Assembly: GCA_021775095.1 (NCBI GenBank)
Contig: JAJFII010000059.1
Coordinates: 1 to 61,142 of the forward strand
Direction of reading: 5' to 3'
Length of the DNA stretch: 61,142 nt
Source of the DNA: Rhodospirillales bacterium
GTDB lineage: Bacteria; Pseudomonadota; Alphaproteobacteria; Rhodospirillales; Casp-alpha2
In this document: positions 1-9,591 of the stretch, piece after piece
Numbering within the stretch: position 1 is the stretch's first letter
Layout of the letters: every line of letters starts with the position of its first letter
Position numbers and translations under genes: made by a program
The notes under the pieces: model-generated
Seen by the model: only the letters and a program-made list of their open reading frames with translations
Told to the model about the DNA's origin: nothing
The model's database searches: none

Positions 1-710
1 GCACCCTGATCTTTTAAAGCCACGGCGGCATTACAAAGAGTGCCTGCAGAATCAACGATATCATCGACCAAAATACAGGTCCGACCAACGACGTTACCGA
101 TGATATTCATAACTTCCGATGACCCAGCGCGTTCGCGCCGCTTGTCGATAATTGCTAGATCTGCGCCCAGACGTTTGGCCAGACTGCGGGCCCGAACCAC
201 GCCGCCAACGTCCGGGGAGACGATCACCAGTTGTTCATCCTCATAGCGTTCTTCGATATCTCGACGCATGACCGGTGCGCCGTACAGGTTGTCAGTCGGT
301 ATGTCGAAAAACCCCTGGATCTGACCCGCATGGAGATCCATGGTCAAAACCCGGTGTGCACCGGCTTCGGTAATGAGATTGGCTACCAGTTTAGCTGAAA
401 TCGGCGTCCGCGGACCGGATTTTCGGTCCTGACGGGCATATCCAAAATACGGGATCACCGCCGTCATCCGCCGCGCCGAACCGCGCCGCAAGGCGTCCAG
501 TGTCACCAGCAATTCCATCAGATTGTCATTGGCCGGAAAAGAGGTGGACTGGATGACAAAAACATCTTCGCCACGGACATTTTCTTCGATTTCGACAAAC
601 ACCTCCATGTCTGAGAATCGTCGGACGCTGGCTTTGGTAAGAGGCAGGTTTACGTAGGCGGAGATCGACTCAGCGAGCGGGCGGTTGCTGTTACAAGAAA
701 TAATTTTCAT
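1..710 (-). CDS. prs: Ribose-phosphate pyrophosphokinase, 3' end cut by window edge
   Basis: Makes PRPP from ribose 5-phosphate and ATP for nucleotide, histidine and NAD synthesis in the cytoplasm. Reading on minus from the ATG at 710 gives [16 protein letters not shown], then the typical phosphoribosyltransferase landmarks [12 protein letters not shown] (about residue 100), [11 protein letters not shown] (about 135), and the PRPP-binding loop [10 protein letters not shown] (about 220). About 236 of the usual 310 or so residues are present. The frame is open at base 1, so the C-terminus lies outside the window. No overlapping neighbour upstream; about 180 bases separate it from the next gene. 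Confidence 0.95.
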   Translation of the reverse strand, partial: MKIISCNSNRPLAESISAYVNLPLTKASVRRFSDMEVFVEIEENVRGEDVFVIQSTSFPANDNLMELLVTLDALRRGSARRMTAVIPYFGYARQDRKSGPRTPISAKLVANLITEAGAHRVLTMDLHAGQIQGFFDIPTDNLYGAPVMRRDIEERYEDEQLVIVSPDVGGVVRARSLAKRLGADLAIIDKRRERAGSSEVMNIIGNVVGRTCILVDDIVDSAGTLCNAAVALKDQG

Positions 711-889
711 CTAGTTTTGGGTCCTGGCGACATCTCTGATCTGATGAGGCACTTTGATTTATAGGTCTATCTAAATGCCTTGCTTTTCAGTCCCCAGAAA
801 CTGACACGCCGGCGCTTTGTCATTGATCGTTAGTCCGTTGCGGCGAAATTAGCAGTGTCATTCCTGTGTGTAAACGGATTCATCGTATT

Positions 890-2287
890 CTATCGAGAAA
901 TTGGCGGTGGCGGCGCTCGCCCGGGGACCTGTTGCAAATGAGGGTTGCGGGTGAAATCCGGAGTCTGCCCGGCGTTGCGATTGAGATTCGGTGTATTTTC
1001 AAAAAGTTCCTGGATTCCATCAACCGCGGCTGCAGAAACGATCTCGCCAACCCGACCCCATTCGCCATTCAGGCTCCCGGCAATGACCGCGTTTTCCTGC
1101 ATGGCTTTTCCGACTTCCACTCCATCCAGCGTATTCACCTGCCAAACCACCCGCGCCTGTTGACGGCCATTGACCGGTGGGCCGACCGTCACCTGCCCGA
1201 GCACTTCATAGGCAGCCTGGCGTGGGTCATCGGAAATCGTCAGATCCTTTGCCCGCATCGCATTTTTGATGCCGCTGGTCAGGACTTCGTTGCCGTCACC
1301 CGGTGCCCCGGTGACAGGGCGGATCATAAACGATGGGCGCCCCCAGGAAATGGGGGCCGCTTGGGTGGTATTCCGCTCGCCGGCAAGCACGGCAGGCCGC
1401 GCCCTGGCCTGTTGCGGCAACGCCGCCTCGTCCAGTGCTTCACTGGCTTCGGGATCGAGTATTTCCTGCAGGTCATCCAAACCGTTATCATTGGGTGTCA
1501 ATCGCAAAGGTTTTTTTCGCGCGACAGGCCGTGGAACCGCGTCCCGGTCCGATTGGGTCAATGCATTGGTTTCTTGTTGTCTGCTGTCGGCCGCGTTGCC
1601 CGTATCCGACATCTCGTCAGACAACTCGGGTAGATCCGCTATTTCCGCGTCCACCGGTAGCAAAGGTTCCGCGGCTGCAGCGGATTCTTTGGCAACAACC
1701 GGGGCCGCCCGCGTCTCAAGCACCTGGGAGGTGCCAGTGGGTGCCGAAAACCGCTCTTCCGGTGGCATCGCGATTTCGTCGGTGACGGTCAACGGGCCCA
1801 CATGATCAGCGACCATGCCGATAATATGCGGTTCCGCTTCGGCGATAATTAAATTGACCGCTTCGACGCCTCCCTCATCCCATAACAAATTATCGACGAC
1901 AATTTCATGGCTGACATTGGCCACCGAGGTGCCATAGGGCGCAAGCAATTCCCAGACCGCCGTGATCCAGGCAATTGAACCTCTTTTGCGAACCTCTGAA
2001 ATCCGCCCGGCTATTGTCGGACCCTGATCATTCGCCTGGCCGGAGATGACCGCAGGCCGGGCCGCATCGCGCAACGATGCGGCAATCGCATCGGCCAGGA
2101 CCAGACGGCCCGGATTCTTCATTCCGTCGATCGGCAAAACAAAAACGATATTAGAGGTTTGAGCGAGCGGCGCTTCTATTCTGACGCCGCTGGAAGTACG
2201 AGATGTTGGGCTCATATCGGACGTACATCCCGCCAGCAACAAACTGGCGGGAAGTAGTATCTTCGAGACAAAAACCGGCCTTCGCAT
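890..2287 (-). CDS. Lipoprotein of unknown function, paralogue of the next gene
   Basis: Family not recognised. The chosen start gives MRRPVFVSKILLPASLLLAGC: a basic n-region, a hydrophobic stretch and a lipobox (LLAGC) with Cys21, so export and lipidation are expected. An in-frame ATG 48 bases upstream would put a non-signal-like leader before it. The middle (about residues 190-290) is low-complexity and acidic/Ala-rich, and the end is Pro-rich. Two segments, around APGDGN and NGEWGRVGEIVSAAAVDGI, match the neighbouring lipoprotein (APGDGN, DGRWGQTAVMIAGAAAGSI), so the two are related. It may be an envelope or secretion component; nothing fixes a role. Confidence 0.75.
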   Translation of the reverse strand: MRRPVFVSKILLPASLLLAGCTSDMSPTSRTSSGVRIEAPLAQTSNIVFVLPIDGMKNPGRLVLADAIAASLRDAARPAVISGQANDQGPTIAGRISEVRKRGSIAWITAVWELLAPYGTSVANVSHEIVVDNLLWDEGGVEAVNLIIAEAEPHIIGMVADHVGPLTVTDEIAMPPEERFSAPTGTSQVLETRAAPVVAKESAAAAEPLLPVDAEIADLPELSDEMSDTGNAADSRQQETNALTQSDRDAVPRPVARKKPLRLTPNDNGLDDLQEILDPEASEALDEAALPQQARARPAVLAGERNTTQAAPISWGRPSFMIRPVTGAPGDGNEVLTSGIKNAMRAKDLTISDDPRQAAYEVLGQVTVGPPVNGRQQARVVWQVNTLDGVEVGKAMQENAVIAGSLNGEWGRVGEIVSAAAVDGIQELFENTPNLNRNAGQTPDFTRNPHLQQVPGRAPPPPISR

Positions 2288-2483
2288 CGTTCGTATTTCC
2301 GACACCCAAGTTACCCACGCGACAGCCAACATCATTCGACCCCGGCAGCGCTTACTGACCTCGGGATCCGAATTCTGTTGCCTGTATTTTCACAAACCAA
2401 CTTTACTCCGATGTACGGACAAGATCACGGAAAACGCGTTGGTAATTTTTTCCGGCAGACTTTTTGGCCTAAATAGGAAGCGA

Positions 2484-3470
2484 TTATTTGCTTCGTGCGG
2501 CCCCCAAATCGGGCGTCAAAGTAGGCGGTGGCAGGGTTGGGTTTAGGTCAATATCAAGCGGTTTAATACCACGCAAAAGACCTTCATGTCCGGCATTTTT
2601 CCGGCGATTTCTCTCACGATTTACGATATCGCGAATGGACCCGGCGGCCGCTCCGGCAATCATCACAGCGGTCTGTCCCCAACGCCCGTCAAAGGTCCCC
2701 GCCTGAACCGTATTTTTTTGACTGGCACGACCGATTTCCTGTTTTTGCTGGTCAACCAGAATCCAATCGATTTTTACCTGCTGTTTTTCAGAAATCGGCG
2801 AATCGACATGCACCTGGGCGCGCAATCGAAATTCGGCGTCTTCTGCGGTTTTGGTGATTTTAATACCTGTGTCACCAAGCGCATAACTCATTGCCCGGGT
2901 CAGGGAAAAGTTGCCGTCGCCCGGTGCATCAACAATCGGGACAACCCAAACGCCGGTTTTTTGGTCGACTCTCTGTTCGGCCGGGTCACTGGAGCCGACG
3001 AGCAATTGCGCCATTTGCACGGCCGTACCCTCGCCAATTTCACGGATGATTCGTGGCGACCCATAGTCCCAGTCCAGCGCGCTTGCCCGAAATTCATACT
3101 TGAATGTTGACACCAATTCACCGTCGCGTTTGGTCAAGGCCCAAAGGATATAACTCGGCGCGGTTTTCTGGAACTGGTCCTGTGCATTTTCAACCCAGCC
3201 GTCCAGAACGTGGGTACTTTTTCCCTTATCGCCGGTATAGGCAATGACTTCACGCCGCGACAATTCTTCAGCAACAGCCTGCGCCAACAGCTTTGCCATA
3301 GGGATCGACGTTCCGTTAACCGCATTAACAGCGACGACCGGCGGCAATTGCTGAAAAATCAGATCATTTCGGGTCCCCTGGGAATCCTTTCTGAAGGGCA
3401 TGGGCAGCGGCCCGCATGCCGTTATGAGCAGCACAATAAGCAGGATAAGTCGGTGTTCGTATCGCCCCAT
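2484..3470 (-). CDS. Lipoprotein of unknown function, paralogue of 890..2287
   Basis: Encodes 328 residues beginning MGRYEHRLILLIVLLITAC: a signal peptide with a lipobox ITAC and Cys19. Shares the APGDGN motif (about residue 190) and the QAGTFDGRWGQ...AGAAAGSI region (about 255-285) with the gene downstream. This one lacks the long acidic insert, so it may be closer to the minimal form of the family. Same strand as its paralogue, 196 bases apart and possibly co-transcribed. A duplicated pair of lipoproteins suggests hetero-oligomers or specialised paralogues; no enzymatic motif is visible. Confidence 0.78.
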   Translation of the reverse strand: MGRYEHRLILLIVLLITACGPLPMPFRKDSQGTRNDLIFQQLPPVVAVNAVNGTSIPMAKLLAQAVAEELSRREVIAYTGDKGKSTHVLDGWVENAQDQFQKTAPSYILWALTKRDGELVSTFKYEFRASALDWDYGSPRIIREIGEGTAVQMAQLLVGSSDPAEQRVDQKTGVWVVPIVDAPGDGNFSLTRAMSYALGDTGIKITKTAEDAEFRLRAQVHVDSPISEKQQVKIDWILVDQQKQEIGRASQKNTVQAGTFDGRWGQTAVMIAGAAAGSIRDIVNRERNRRKNAGHEGLLRGIKPLDIDLNPTLPPPTLTPDLGAARSK

Positions 3471-3558
3471 GTTTAAATCTTACACAAAGACGCAAGTTGC
3501 TAAGAGTCCTAAAATGAGCAACACACAAAAAACAAACAAATGGGGCATTTTTATGATT

Positions 3559-4710
3559 TCAAATCAGCACATTTTCCAGGGAAGAACGGGACAGCCGTTC
3601 ATGTCCCTGCTCGGTAACAAGTACCGTCTCGCCCAATGTCATGGCCAAACCATTTCCTTCGTCGAACAAAATCATATGACAAAAAACAACCATCCCCGGG
3701 GCAAATTCAACGGGATTGTCTGCGTACAACATGGGCCAGTCCATCCAGTTGGGCGCAAACGTCGTGCCCAGGCTATAACCGCAGGCCTTCAGGCAATGTG
3801 CTGCCATACCCGATTTCTCGAAAGACTCCACATGGGCGGCAAATGCATGGCCATAGGTGTTCCCGGGACGAATCGCCTGCTTGACGGCACTTAAGGCATC
3901 GGAGGCGGCGTTATACATGTCCATTTGTTTAGGGATGATGTCACCAACAACAAAGGTCCGCATCATTGCCGCGTGATAATGGCGATAGACGCCGGCCCAC
4001 TCCAAAGTTAATTGATCTTTGGCCGCGAGCGTTCGGCGTCCGCTGTAATAACGACACAACAGGGCATCCGTACCCGAGCCAATTATAAATTCATTGCCCG
4101 GATAATCACCGCCGCCTTCAAATACCGCACCCTGCATGGCCGCCAGAATTTTACCTTCAAAAACACCGGGCGCTGCAAGCTTGTGGGCCGCATCATAGGC
4201 ATCGTCGGCCAATCCCGCAGCCCGACGCACATAATCGATTTCTGCAGGGCTTTTGATCACCCGCAATTGGCTGACCAGATCCGACGTATCTTCGAGGCGA
4301 CAAAACCCGTCGAGGGCGGCACTCAGGCGTTGCCCGCTACGCGCCGTTAATCCGTAGGATTCCCACTCGACGCCGAGCCGTTTTCCCGAAAGACCAAACG
4401 CCGCCAGAATATCCCGGAGTTCCGTCGCCGGTCGGGCATCGGGACCATCAACCCAAATCCGCACATCTTTAATGACCGACGTATGAAGTGCCTGTAAACG
4501 ATCAGCGGAACGGGTCAGAAGCATCATCCGACCGTCCTGCCCGAGATAAAGGCATTGAAAAAACACATAACCAAACGTGTCGTAACCGGTCAGATAAAAC
4601 ATTGTTTCCTGACGAAAAATCAACATGCCGTCCAGGCCCTCGGCGCGCATCACCGCTTGTGTACGTGCCCGGCGATCCGCCATCTCTTGTTCCGAAAAAT
4701 GTAAGGCCAT
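3559..4710 (-). CDS. Creatinase/Xaa-Pro peptidase-like protein (M24 fold) without classical metal ligands
   Basis: 383 residues with an N-terminal creatinase domain (FRQETMFYLTGYDTFGY near residue 35) and a C-terminal pita-bread domain from about residue 160. Metallo-aminopeptidases carry two Asp in a motif like DxGxxYxGYxxD; here the stretch reads LEWAGVYRHYHAAMMRT, giving Glu and Ala. The later ligand segment reads FCHMILFDEGNGLAMTLGETVLVT, with His where a Glu is usual. Creatinase is a known metal-free member of the fold, so hydrolysis of a small C-N substrate is likelier than dipeptide cleavage. The name is family-level only. Its stop sits 89 bases before the lipoprotein start; pgeF ends 3 bases upstream, so they are probably co-transcribed. 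Confidence 0.8.
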   Translation of the reverse strand: MALHFSEQEMADRRARTQAVMRAEGLDGMLIFRQETMFYLTGYDTFGYVFFQCLYLGQDGRMMLLTRSADRLQALHTSVIKDVRIWVDGPDARPATELRDILAAFGLSGKRLGVEWESYGLTARSGQRLSAALDGFCRLEDTSDLVSQLRVIKSPAEIDYVRRAAGLADDAYDAAHKLAAPGVFEGKILAAMQGAVFEGGGDYPGNEFIIGSGTDALLCRYYSGRRTLAAKDQLTLEWAGVYRHYHAAMMRTFVVGDIIPKQMDMYNAASDALSAVKQAIRPGNTYGHAFAAHVESFEKSGMAAHCLKACGYSLGTTFAPNWMDWPMLYADNPVEFAPGMVVFCHMILFDEGNGLAMTLGETVLVTEQGHERLSRSSLENVLI

Positions 4711-4712
4711 GT

Positions 4713-5486
4713 TTAATCCTTATTTATAACGATTGCCGAAAGGCCGCGCCCATAGTCGGCTTCCTTTCGGTGCGTTGTCCGGCGGTAGCTGTAAAATTGA
4801 TCTTCATTGGCATAGGTATCAACGGAAACGCTTTCGACTGAACCTAGTCCTAGCGCCTCCAGTCGGTCGACGACAAACTTCGGCAGATCGAACAGATAGT
4901 GATCTGGGGTCTCAGACGGAAGGAAATACCCCGCAAAATCTTTATTTTCGTTTACAAATGTCGTCCGAAATTCCAGTCCAACTTCGTACGATGGCTGATG
5001 AATACAAGGACCGACGGCAGCCGTGATATGGCGTCGGTCGCCTCCCAGTTCCTCCATTTTGTTTATTGTATTCGACAGCACCCCGTGCAATGCGCCCTTC
5101 CAGCCGGCATGGGCCGCGCCGATGATCCGGGCCCGGTGATCGGCAAACAAAACCGGCGTGCAATCCGCACTCATTACGCCAATGGCAAGCCCGGATCGGT
5201 TGGTCACGATGCCGTCGGCCCGGGGACGTTCGTGCCGAAGCCAGGGACCATCAGCAACCACAACATCTGGTGAGTGAACTTGATAGATGGTATTTAAATC
5301 TTGCCGCTTAAGGCCCAGTTTGGCCATGGCGATGGCCCGGTTTTGGTCTATGTTACGCGCCTCATCTCCGGATCCGTAACCGCAATTGAGGCCGGCAAAC
5401 ACGCCGCTGCTGACGCCGTCACGTCGGGTGAAAAAACCGTGCCTGATGGTCGGGCAGGACTGAAGTTTGGAGGCTGTAATCATCAA
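4713..5486 (-). CDS. pgeF: Peptidoglycan editing factor PgeF / multicopper-oxidase-like laccase-domain protein (YfiH family)
   Basis: 257 residues, the usual family length. The start region has the family motif HGFFTRRDGVSSG. The metal-site residues are present in VHSPDVV, MSADCTPVLFAD and AAHAGWKGALHGVL, with GPCIHQPSYEV further on. The family hydrolyses L-Ser-containing muropeptide precursor errors (PgeF) and has also been described as a purine nucleoside phosphorylase; the sequence does not separate these roles. Packed tightly between midA-like (6-base gap upstream) and the M24 gene (2-base gap downstream), in a common alphaproteobacterial order. Confidence 0.9.
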   Translation of the reverse strand: MMITASKLQSCPTIRHGFFTRRDGVSSGVFAGLNCGYGSGDEARNIDQNRAIAMAKLGLKRQDLNTIYQVHSPDVVVADGPWLRHERPRADGIVTNRSGLAIGVMSADCTPVLFADHRARIIGAAHAGWKGALHGVLSNTINKMEELGGDRRHITAAVGPCIHQPSYEVGLEFRTTFVNENKDFAGYFLPSETPDHYLFDLPKFVVDRLEALGLGSVESVSVDTYANEDQFYSYRRTTHRKEADYGRGLSAIVINKD

Positions 5487-5492
5487 GATCGT

Positions 5493-6581
5493 CTATCCGA
5501 AATGGCAAGGGTTTTGAAATCCGGAAGGTTCAGGCAGCTCGGTTCCGGTGATCGCCATAACCTTAAACAGGGTTCCCATTTGATCGTCGTTGACCAAACG
5601 GTCTCTGCCCGACAGCAATAACTGGCGCTGTTCTGGGGTTGCCCGCACCAACAACGCGTCGGTACGTTGTTTGATCCCCAAAGCCGTTAAGAACGCGCCC
5701 TGAGGGGTTGCCCCATAGATCAGGGCACCGGCATTTTGAGCGGCCGAAGCCAGGGCCTGAAAGTCAACGTGGGCGGTCAGATCCGAAGCGCCGGGACGTT
5801 CGAGTACGGGCGCATAGGCATGCCCCCGGACGGCTTGCAGAGTGTCACCCAGCCCGCCTAAGCCGTGGCCGTAATCAATAATCAGGGCGCAGCCGGAATC
5901 GGCCTGACAGCGGACTGCAAGTTCAGAAACAATTTTTCTGGAAAGCGGAGAACACTCGAATACATCGCCCTTTGCAGGAGCCAATTGGGCGGTTTCAGCC
6001 GCGATCGATAATTGTGGCGGCGACAACGTAAAACAAAGTTCCCTAGCGTCGACACCGATTCGTCGTTCCAGCCAGCCGCTGTCCGAATAAACGAATTGAT
6101 GGATCGGCAAGGCGTCGAAGAACTCGTTGGCAATAACGATTAAGGGGTACTCCGGCAACTCTTCGATCGTGTTGTGCCAGTGCGGTTGAAATCCCTTCAA
6201 AAGCTGCTTTTGAGAATCGCGCAAGCGGCAACTGGTTTCAACCAACCGCAAATCCATTGCGTTTATGAACTCGGGCAGGCCCTGTGCGGCGCGCAAGGCG
6301 TCAGCCATCAGAGTTCCGCGCCCGGGCCCCAGTTCCACCAGCAGGAATTTTTTTGGTTTTCCCATGGCATGCCATTGATGGACCGCCCATAACCCCAGCA
6401 ATTCACCGAACATTTGTGAGATTTCCGGAGCCGTCACAAAATCACCCGACAGGCCAAAGGGTTCAGAATGGAAGTAATAGCCAAATTGCGGATGGCTTAG
6501 ACAGGCCTCCATATATTGAGCGACATCGAGTGCGCCGTCACTCCGGATCCGCTCGCGCAGGTGATCCAGCAGGCCACTCAT
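5493..6581 (-). CDS. SAM-dependent methyltransferase, MidA/NDUFAF7 family
   Basis: 362 residues. The start carries the family signature YMEACLSHPQFGYY followed by GDFVTAPEISQMFGELLG, and the SAM-binding loop LVELGPGRGTLMAD is near residue 90. NDUFAF7, the mitochondrial relative, methylates an arginine of a complex I subunit; a similar respiratory assembly role is plausible here but inferred. The start codon overlaps the lgt stop by 4 bases (ATGA type), so it is translationally coupled to lgt. Confidence 0.9.
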   Translation of the reverse strand: MSGLLDHLRERIRSDGALDVAQYMEACLSHPQFGYYFHSEPFGLSGDFVTAPEISQMFGELLGLWAVHQWHAMGKPKKFLLVELGPGRGTLMADALRAAQGLPEFINAMDLRLVETSCRLRDSQKQLLKGFQPHWHNTIEELPEYPLIVIANEFFDALPIHQFVYSDSGWLERRIGVDARELCFTLSPPQLSIAAETAQLAPAKGDVFECSPLSRKIVSELAVRCQADSGCALIIDYGHGLGGLGDTLQAVRGHAYAPVLERPGASDLTAHVDFQALASAAQNAGALIYGATPQGAFLTALGIKQRTDALLVRATPEQRQLLLSGRDRLVNDDQMGTLFKVMAITGTELPEPSGFQNPCHFG

Positions 6582-7375
6582 CTAGCGGCTGTCCTGGATT
6601 TCACGATCAGGGCCAAGCCGACCAGGACCATGGGCAACGACAGCCACTGCCCCATGGTACTGCCCAGCAACAGAAAGCCAATGTGCGCGTCCGGTTGACG
6701 GAACAATTCAACAACACCGCGCGCCGCGGCATATCCCAGAATAAAAATTCCCGTCGCCCGCCCGGGCCGTGACTGGACGGCCTGCATGCGCCATAACCAA
6801 TTAACGATCACAAACAGGACCAGCCCCTCAAGCAAAGCTTCGTAAAGTTGGCTGGGGTGACGGGGCTCCGGGCCCCCCGTCGGAAAAATCACGGCCCACG
6901 GTACGTCGGTTACCCGTCCGTACAATTCGCCATTAATGTAATTGGCGATTCGCCCAAAAAACAATCCGATGGGGGCGGCACAGGCAACCAGATCCGCAAA
7001 TTTGAGGATCGGAATTTGCCGTCGCCTGGCAAAAACGACGCCAGCGACAACGACCCCCAAAAACCCCCCATGAAAAGACATACCGCCCTGCCAGACATAG
7101 AGAATCTGCAGGGGATTATCCATATAAAAAGCCGATTTATAGAACAGTATATACCCCAGACGCCCTCCCAAAATCACGCCAACGGTCGCCCAGGTCATAA
7201 AATCCATGGCATCATCAGGGGAAATCAGATTATCCAGCCGCCTGGCCAGGTGACGGATATACATGCAGCCCAATACCAAGCCGGCAATATAAGCCAGTGA
7301 GTACCAACGCACGGCAAGTGGCCCCACCTGAAATAGGATCGGATCAATATTAAGGAATGGTAACGTCAGGAACAT
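6578..7375 (-). CDS. lgt: Prolipoprotein diacylglyceryl transferase
   Basis: Transfers diacylglycerol from phosphatidylglycerol to the lipobox cysteine of prolipoproteins in the inner membrane. 265 residues, strongly hydrophobic with about seven membrane segments. Diagnostic motifs: MSFHGGFLG near residue 100, the Lgt signature GRIANYINGELYGR near 140 and RHPSQLYEALLEG near 180. Follows hldD with 18 bases between and overlaps the MidA-like gene. At least two lipoprotein substrates lie in the same run. Confidence 0.97.
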   Translation of the reverse strand: MFLTLPFLNIDPILFQVGPLAVRWYSLAYIAGLVLGCMYIRHLARRLDNLISPDDAMDFMTWATVGVILGGRLGYILFYKSAFYMDNPLQILYVWQGGMSFHGGFLGVVVAGVVFARRRQIPILKFADLVACAAPIGLFFGRIANYINGELYGRVTDVPWAVIFPTGGPEPRHPSQLYEALLEGLVLFVIVNWLWRMQAVQSRPGRATGIFILGYAAARGVVELFRQPDAHIGFLLLGSTMGQWLSLPMVLVGLALIVKSRTAAR

Positions 7376-7393
7376 GGGATCAAAGGCACCTTT

Positions 7394-8386
7394 TTAACGG
7401 TAAGGATCATCGGCATTTAAATAAGTGGTCACATATTGCGCGACACCGTCCTCAAGCGAGGTCATTGAGTTTTGGTAACCGGCGGACCGCAGGCGGTCCA
7501 TGCGGGCCTGCGTGAAATATTGGTATTTGTCGCGAATGTCTTCCGGGGTATCGATGTAATTAATTTGAATATTTTTGTTAATTGCCGCATAGACGGCGCC
7601 GGCGAGATCGGCGAAACTTCGGGCCTCGCCGGTGCCGCAATTAAACAATCCATTGACTTCGGGATGAGCCAAAAGCCAGAGAACGATATCAACACAATCC
7701 CCAACCCAGATGAAATCACGTAATTGCCCACCATCCTGGTAATCTGGATGATGGGATTTGAACAATGTGCAGGGCTCACCCCGGTTCGCAATTGGATAGA
7801 TCTGTGAGACGACGCTGGACATCCGGCCCTTGTGATATTCGTTCGGTCCATAAACATTAAAAAACTTCAGACCCGCCCACTGTGGCGGGCGCGGTTCGCC
7901 GTCGGAAATCATCCGAGCGACCCTGCGATCAAACAAATGTTTGCTCCATCCGTAGGCGTTTAAGGGTTTCAGGGCAGCCAAGGCATCGATCGATCCGTCA
8001 TCGTCAAACCCTTCACCGCCAGCCCCATAGGTCGCCGCCGATGAGGCATAAATCAACGGCACGTCATTGGTCGCACACCATTGCCAAAGGGCCATGGGGT
8101 AGTGGTAGTTGGTGTCAATGATCAGATCCGCATCGCGTTCCGTTGTCGCGGATATGGCACCCATATGGATCACCCCCTGAATGCCGGAGGTATGGGACGC
8201 GAGGAAACTCATCAGGTTATCGGGGGTAACGATGTCGTACAGTTCGTGCCGAGCAATATTGCGCCAGCGTTCGTCATCCTTGAGGCGGTCAACGACGACA
8301 ATTGGGCCCATTCCCCGAGCCGCCAGCCCGCCGACAATGTTCGATCCAATAAACCCTGCGCCACCGGTCACGATGTACATTCTCAA
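7394..8386 (-). CDS. hldD: ADP-L-glycero-D-manno-heptose 6-epimerase
   Basis: Last step of ADP-heptose supply for the LPS inner core. 330 residues, the family length. Shows the Rossmann motif TGGAGFIGSNIV at the N-terminus, the family-specific VVVDRLKDDERWRNI, SSAATYG, and the catalytic YGWSKHLFD. Shows that the organism makes conventional ADP-heptose, so the GDP-type heptose genes at 35-41 kb would be an additional pathway. Divergent from ubiK with about 120 bases between. Confidence 0.93.
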   Translation of the reverse strand: MRMYIVTGGAGFIGSNIVGGLAARGMGPIVVVDRLKDDERWRNIARHELYDIVTPDNLMSFLASHTSGIQGVIHMGAISATTERDADLIIDTNYHYPMALWQWCATNDVPLIYASSAATYGAGGEGFDDDGSIDALAALKPLNAYGWSKHLFDRRVARMISDGEPRPPQWAGLKFFNVYGPNEYHKGRMSSVVSQIYPIANRGEPCTLFKSHHPDYQDGGQLRDFIWVGDCVDIVLWLLAHPEVNGLFNCGTGEARSFADLAGAVYAAINKNIQINYIDTPEDIRDKYQYFTQARMDRLRSAGYQNSMTSLEDGVAQYVTTYLNADDPYR

Positions 8387-8508
8387 TCCCTTTATTTCGT
8401 GAGAAACTTATAGGCATTACAGCTTCTTGCCGCAAGCCATCCGGTGCTTGTGGATTGGGCAATTGCCAACCATAATTAAACAACCGAAACCGAGCAGGAT
8501 CCCGCCCC

Positions 8509-8832
8509 ATGCAAACCAACAATCGACTCCTTGACGATCTGGCAAAAGTTGCAAACGGCGCGGTGTCGACGCTTGCTGGCGTTAAAAGCGAAGTCGAGGC
8601 TTCTGTCCGCCACCAGTTAGAACGCCTGCTTATGGATATGGATTTGGTTACCCGTGACGAATTCGAGACCATGAAAGCGGTTGCCATCGCCGCCCGGACG
8701 GAACAGGAAAAATTGGAAAAACGGATGCGTGTTCTCGAAGCCGCAGTTGCGAATCAGGCCGCTCCAAAAACCAGGGCCAAATCGACAAAATCGAAGACCA
8801 AAGGGACGCCAGGTAAAAAAACGAAACGTTAA
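8509..8832 (+). CDS. ubiK: Ubiquinone biosynthesis accessory factor UbiK (BMFP domain)
   Basis: 107 residues. The N-terminal LLDDLAKVANGAVSTLAGVKSEVE and the heptad-rich region from VTRDEFETMKAVA to about residue 85 match the membrane-fusogenic coiled-coil protein family that helps the aerobic Ubi complex. The tail is Lys/Thr-rich (SKTKGTPGKKTKR). Diverges from hldD and is the first gene of a plus-strand group. Confidence 0.85.
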   Translation: MQTNNRLLDDLAKVANGAVSTLAGVKSEVEASVRHQLERLLMDMDLVTRDEFETMKAVAIAARTEQEKLEKRMRVLEAAVANQAAPKTRAKSTKSKTKGTPGKKTKR

Positions 8833-9079
8833 TTGAACGATTTGCGTCGTCAACCGACGGTGACGCGCCCTTGGTTTCTGCGGTTTTGTCGTCCTCAGAT
8901 CTTATCCACATGATTTTTTATCTTCGGGCAGATGATCCTTGCACCGGAGTCTTCCATCAGGCACTCTACAACTAGTAGCGACCGGGTATGTCTACACTAT
9001 ATCTAGATCAAATCCTAAATATAGAACCTATCCGGTCCGCACTTCGAACGCCCATTGAGGCTTGTAAGGGGAGCGGATC

Positions 9080-9583
9080 ATGACCGAAATCAATACATCC
9101 CAGGACTATCTTGCTGACAATCCGCTGGATATTGTCGAGCGCATTGTTGAGGTGAACGACTGGATTTTTGATCGCCGTAGTGACCAGGAAATGGCCGTGC
9201 AGGTCCCTGGCACATGGTGTGACTACAGTCTCTATTTTGCCTGGAATGAAGAAATGGAAGCCCTGCATTTTACCTGTGCCTTCGATATGCGAGTATCGGA
9301 CGATCAAAAACCCCGGGTTCATGAACTTCTGGCTCTGATCAACGATCGCCTGTGGTTGGGGCATTTTGGCATGTGGAGCGACGAAGGGTTACCCATGTAT
9401 CGCCATGCGCTTCCCCTGCGCGGCACAAAAGGCCCGGCGATTGAACAAATGGAGGATCTGGTCGAGACGGCAGTGCTGGAATGTGAGCGATTTTATCCCG
9501 CTTTCCAGTATGTCATCTGGGGCGGTAAACAGGCCGACGAAGCCATCGAATCCGCAATGATCGATACCGTTGGCGAAGCTTAG
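9080..9583 (+). CDS. YbjN-domain protein, type III chaperone-like fold
   Basis: 167 residues resembling the YbjN family common upstream of proC in alphaproteobacteria. Motifs: NPLDIVERIVEVNDW at the start, WCDYSLYFAWNEEMEALHFTC in the middle, and LINDRLWLGHFGMWSDEGLPMYRH. Preceded by a strong Shine-Dalgarno, AAGGGGAG, 7 bases before the ATG. The proC start is only 9 bases after its stop, so the two form an operon. YbjN-like proteins are thought to act as stress-related chaperones; the function here is unknown. Confidence 0.8.
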   Translation: MTEINTSQDYLADNPLDIVERIVEVNDWIFDRRSDQEMAVQVPGTWCDYSLYFAWNEEMEALHFTCAFDMRVSDDQKPRVHELLALINDRLWLGHFGMWSDEGLPMYRHALPLRGTKGPAIEQMEDLVETAVLECERFYPAFQYVIWGGKQADEAIESAMIDTVGEA

Positions 9584-9591
9584 GATCTGTT

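Noticed and set aside
866-1633. 255-residue plus-strand reading frame
   Set aside because: Lies opposite the lipoprotein gene, has no recognised domain and an odd composition; shadow of the minus-strand gene.
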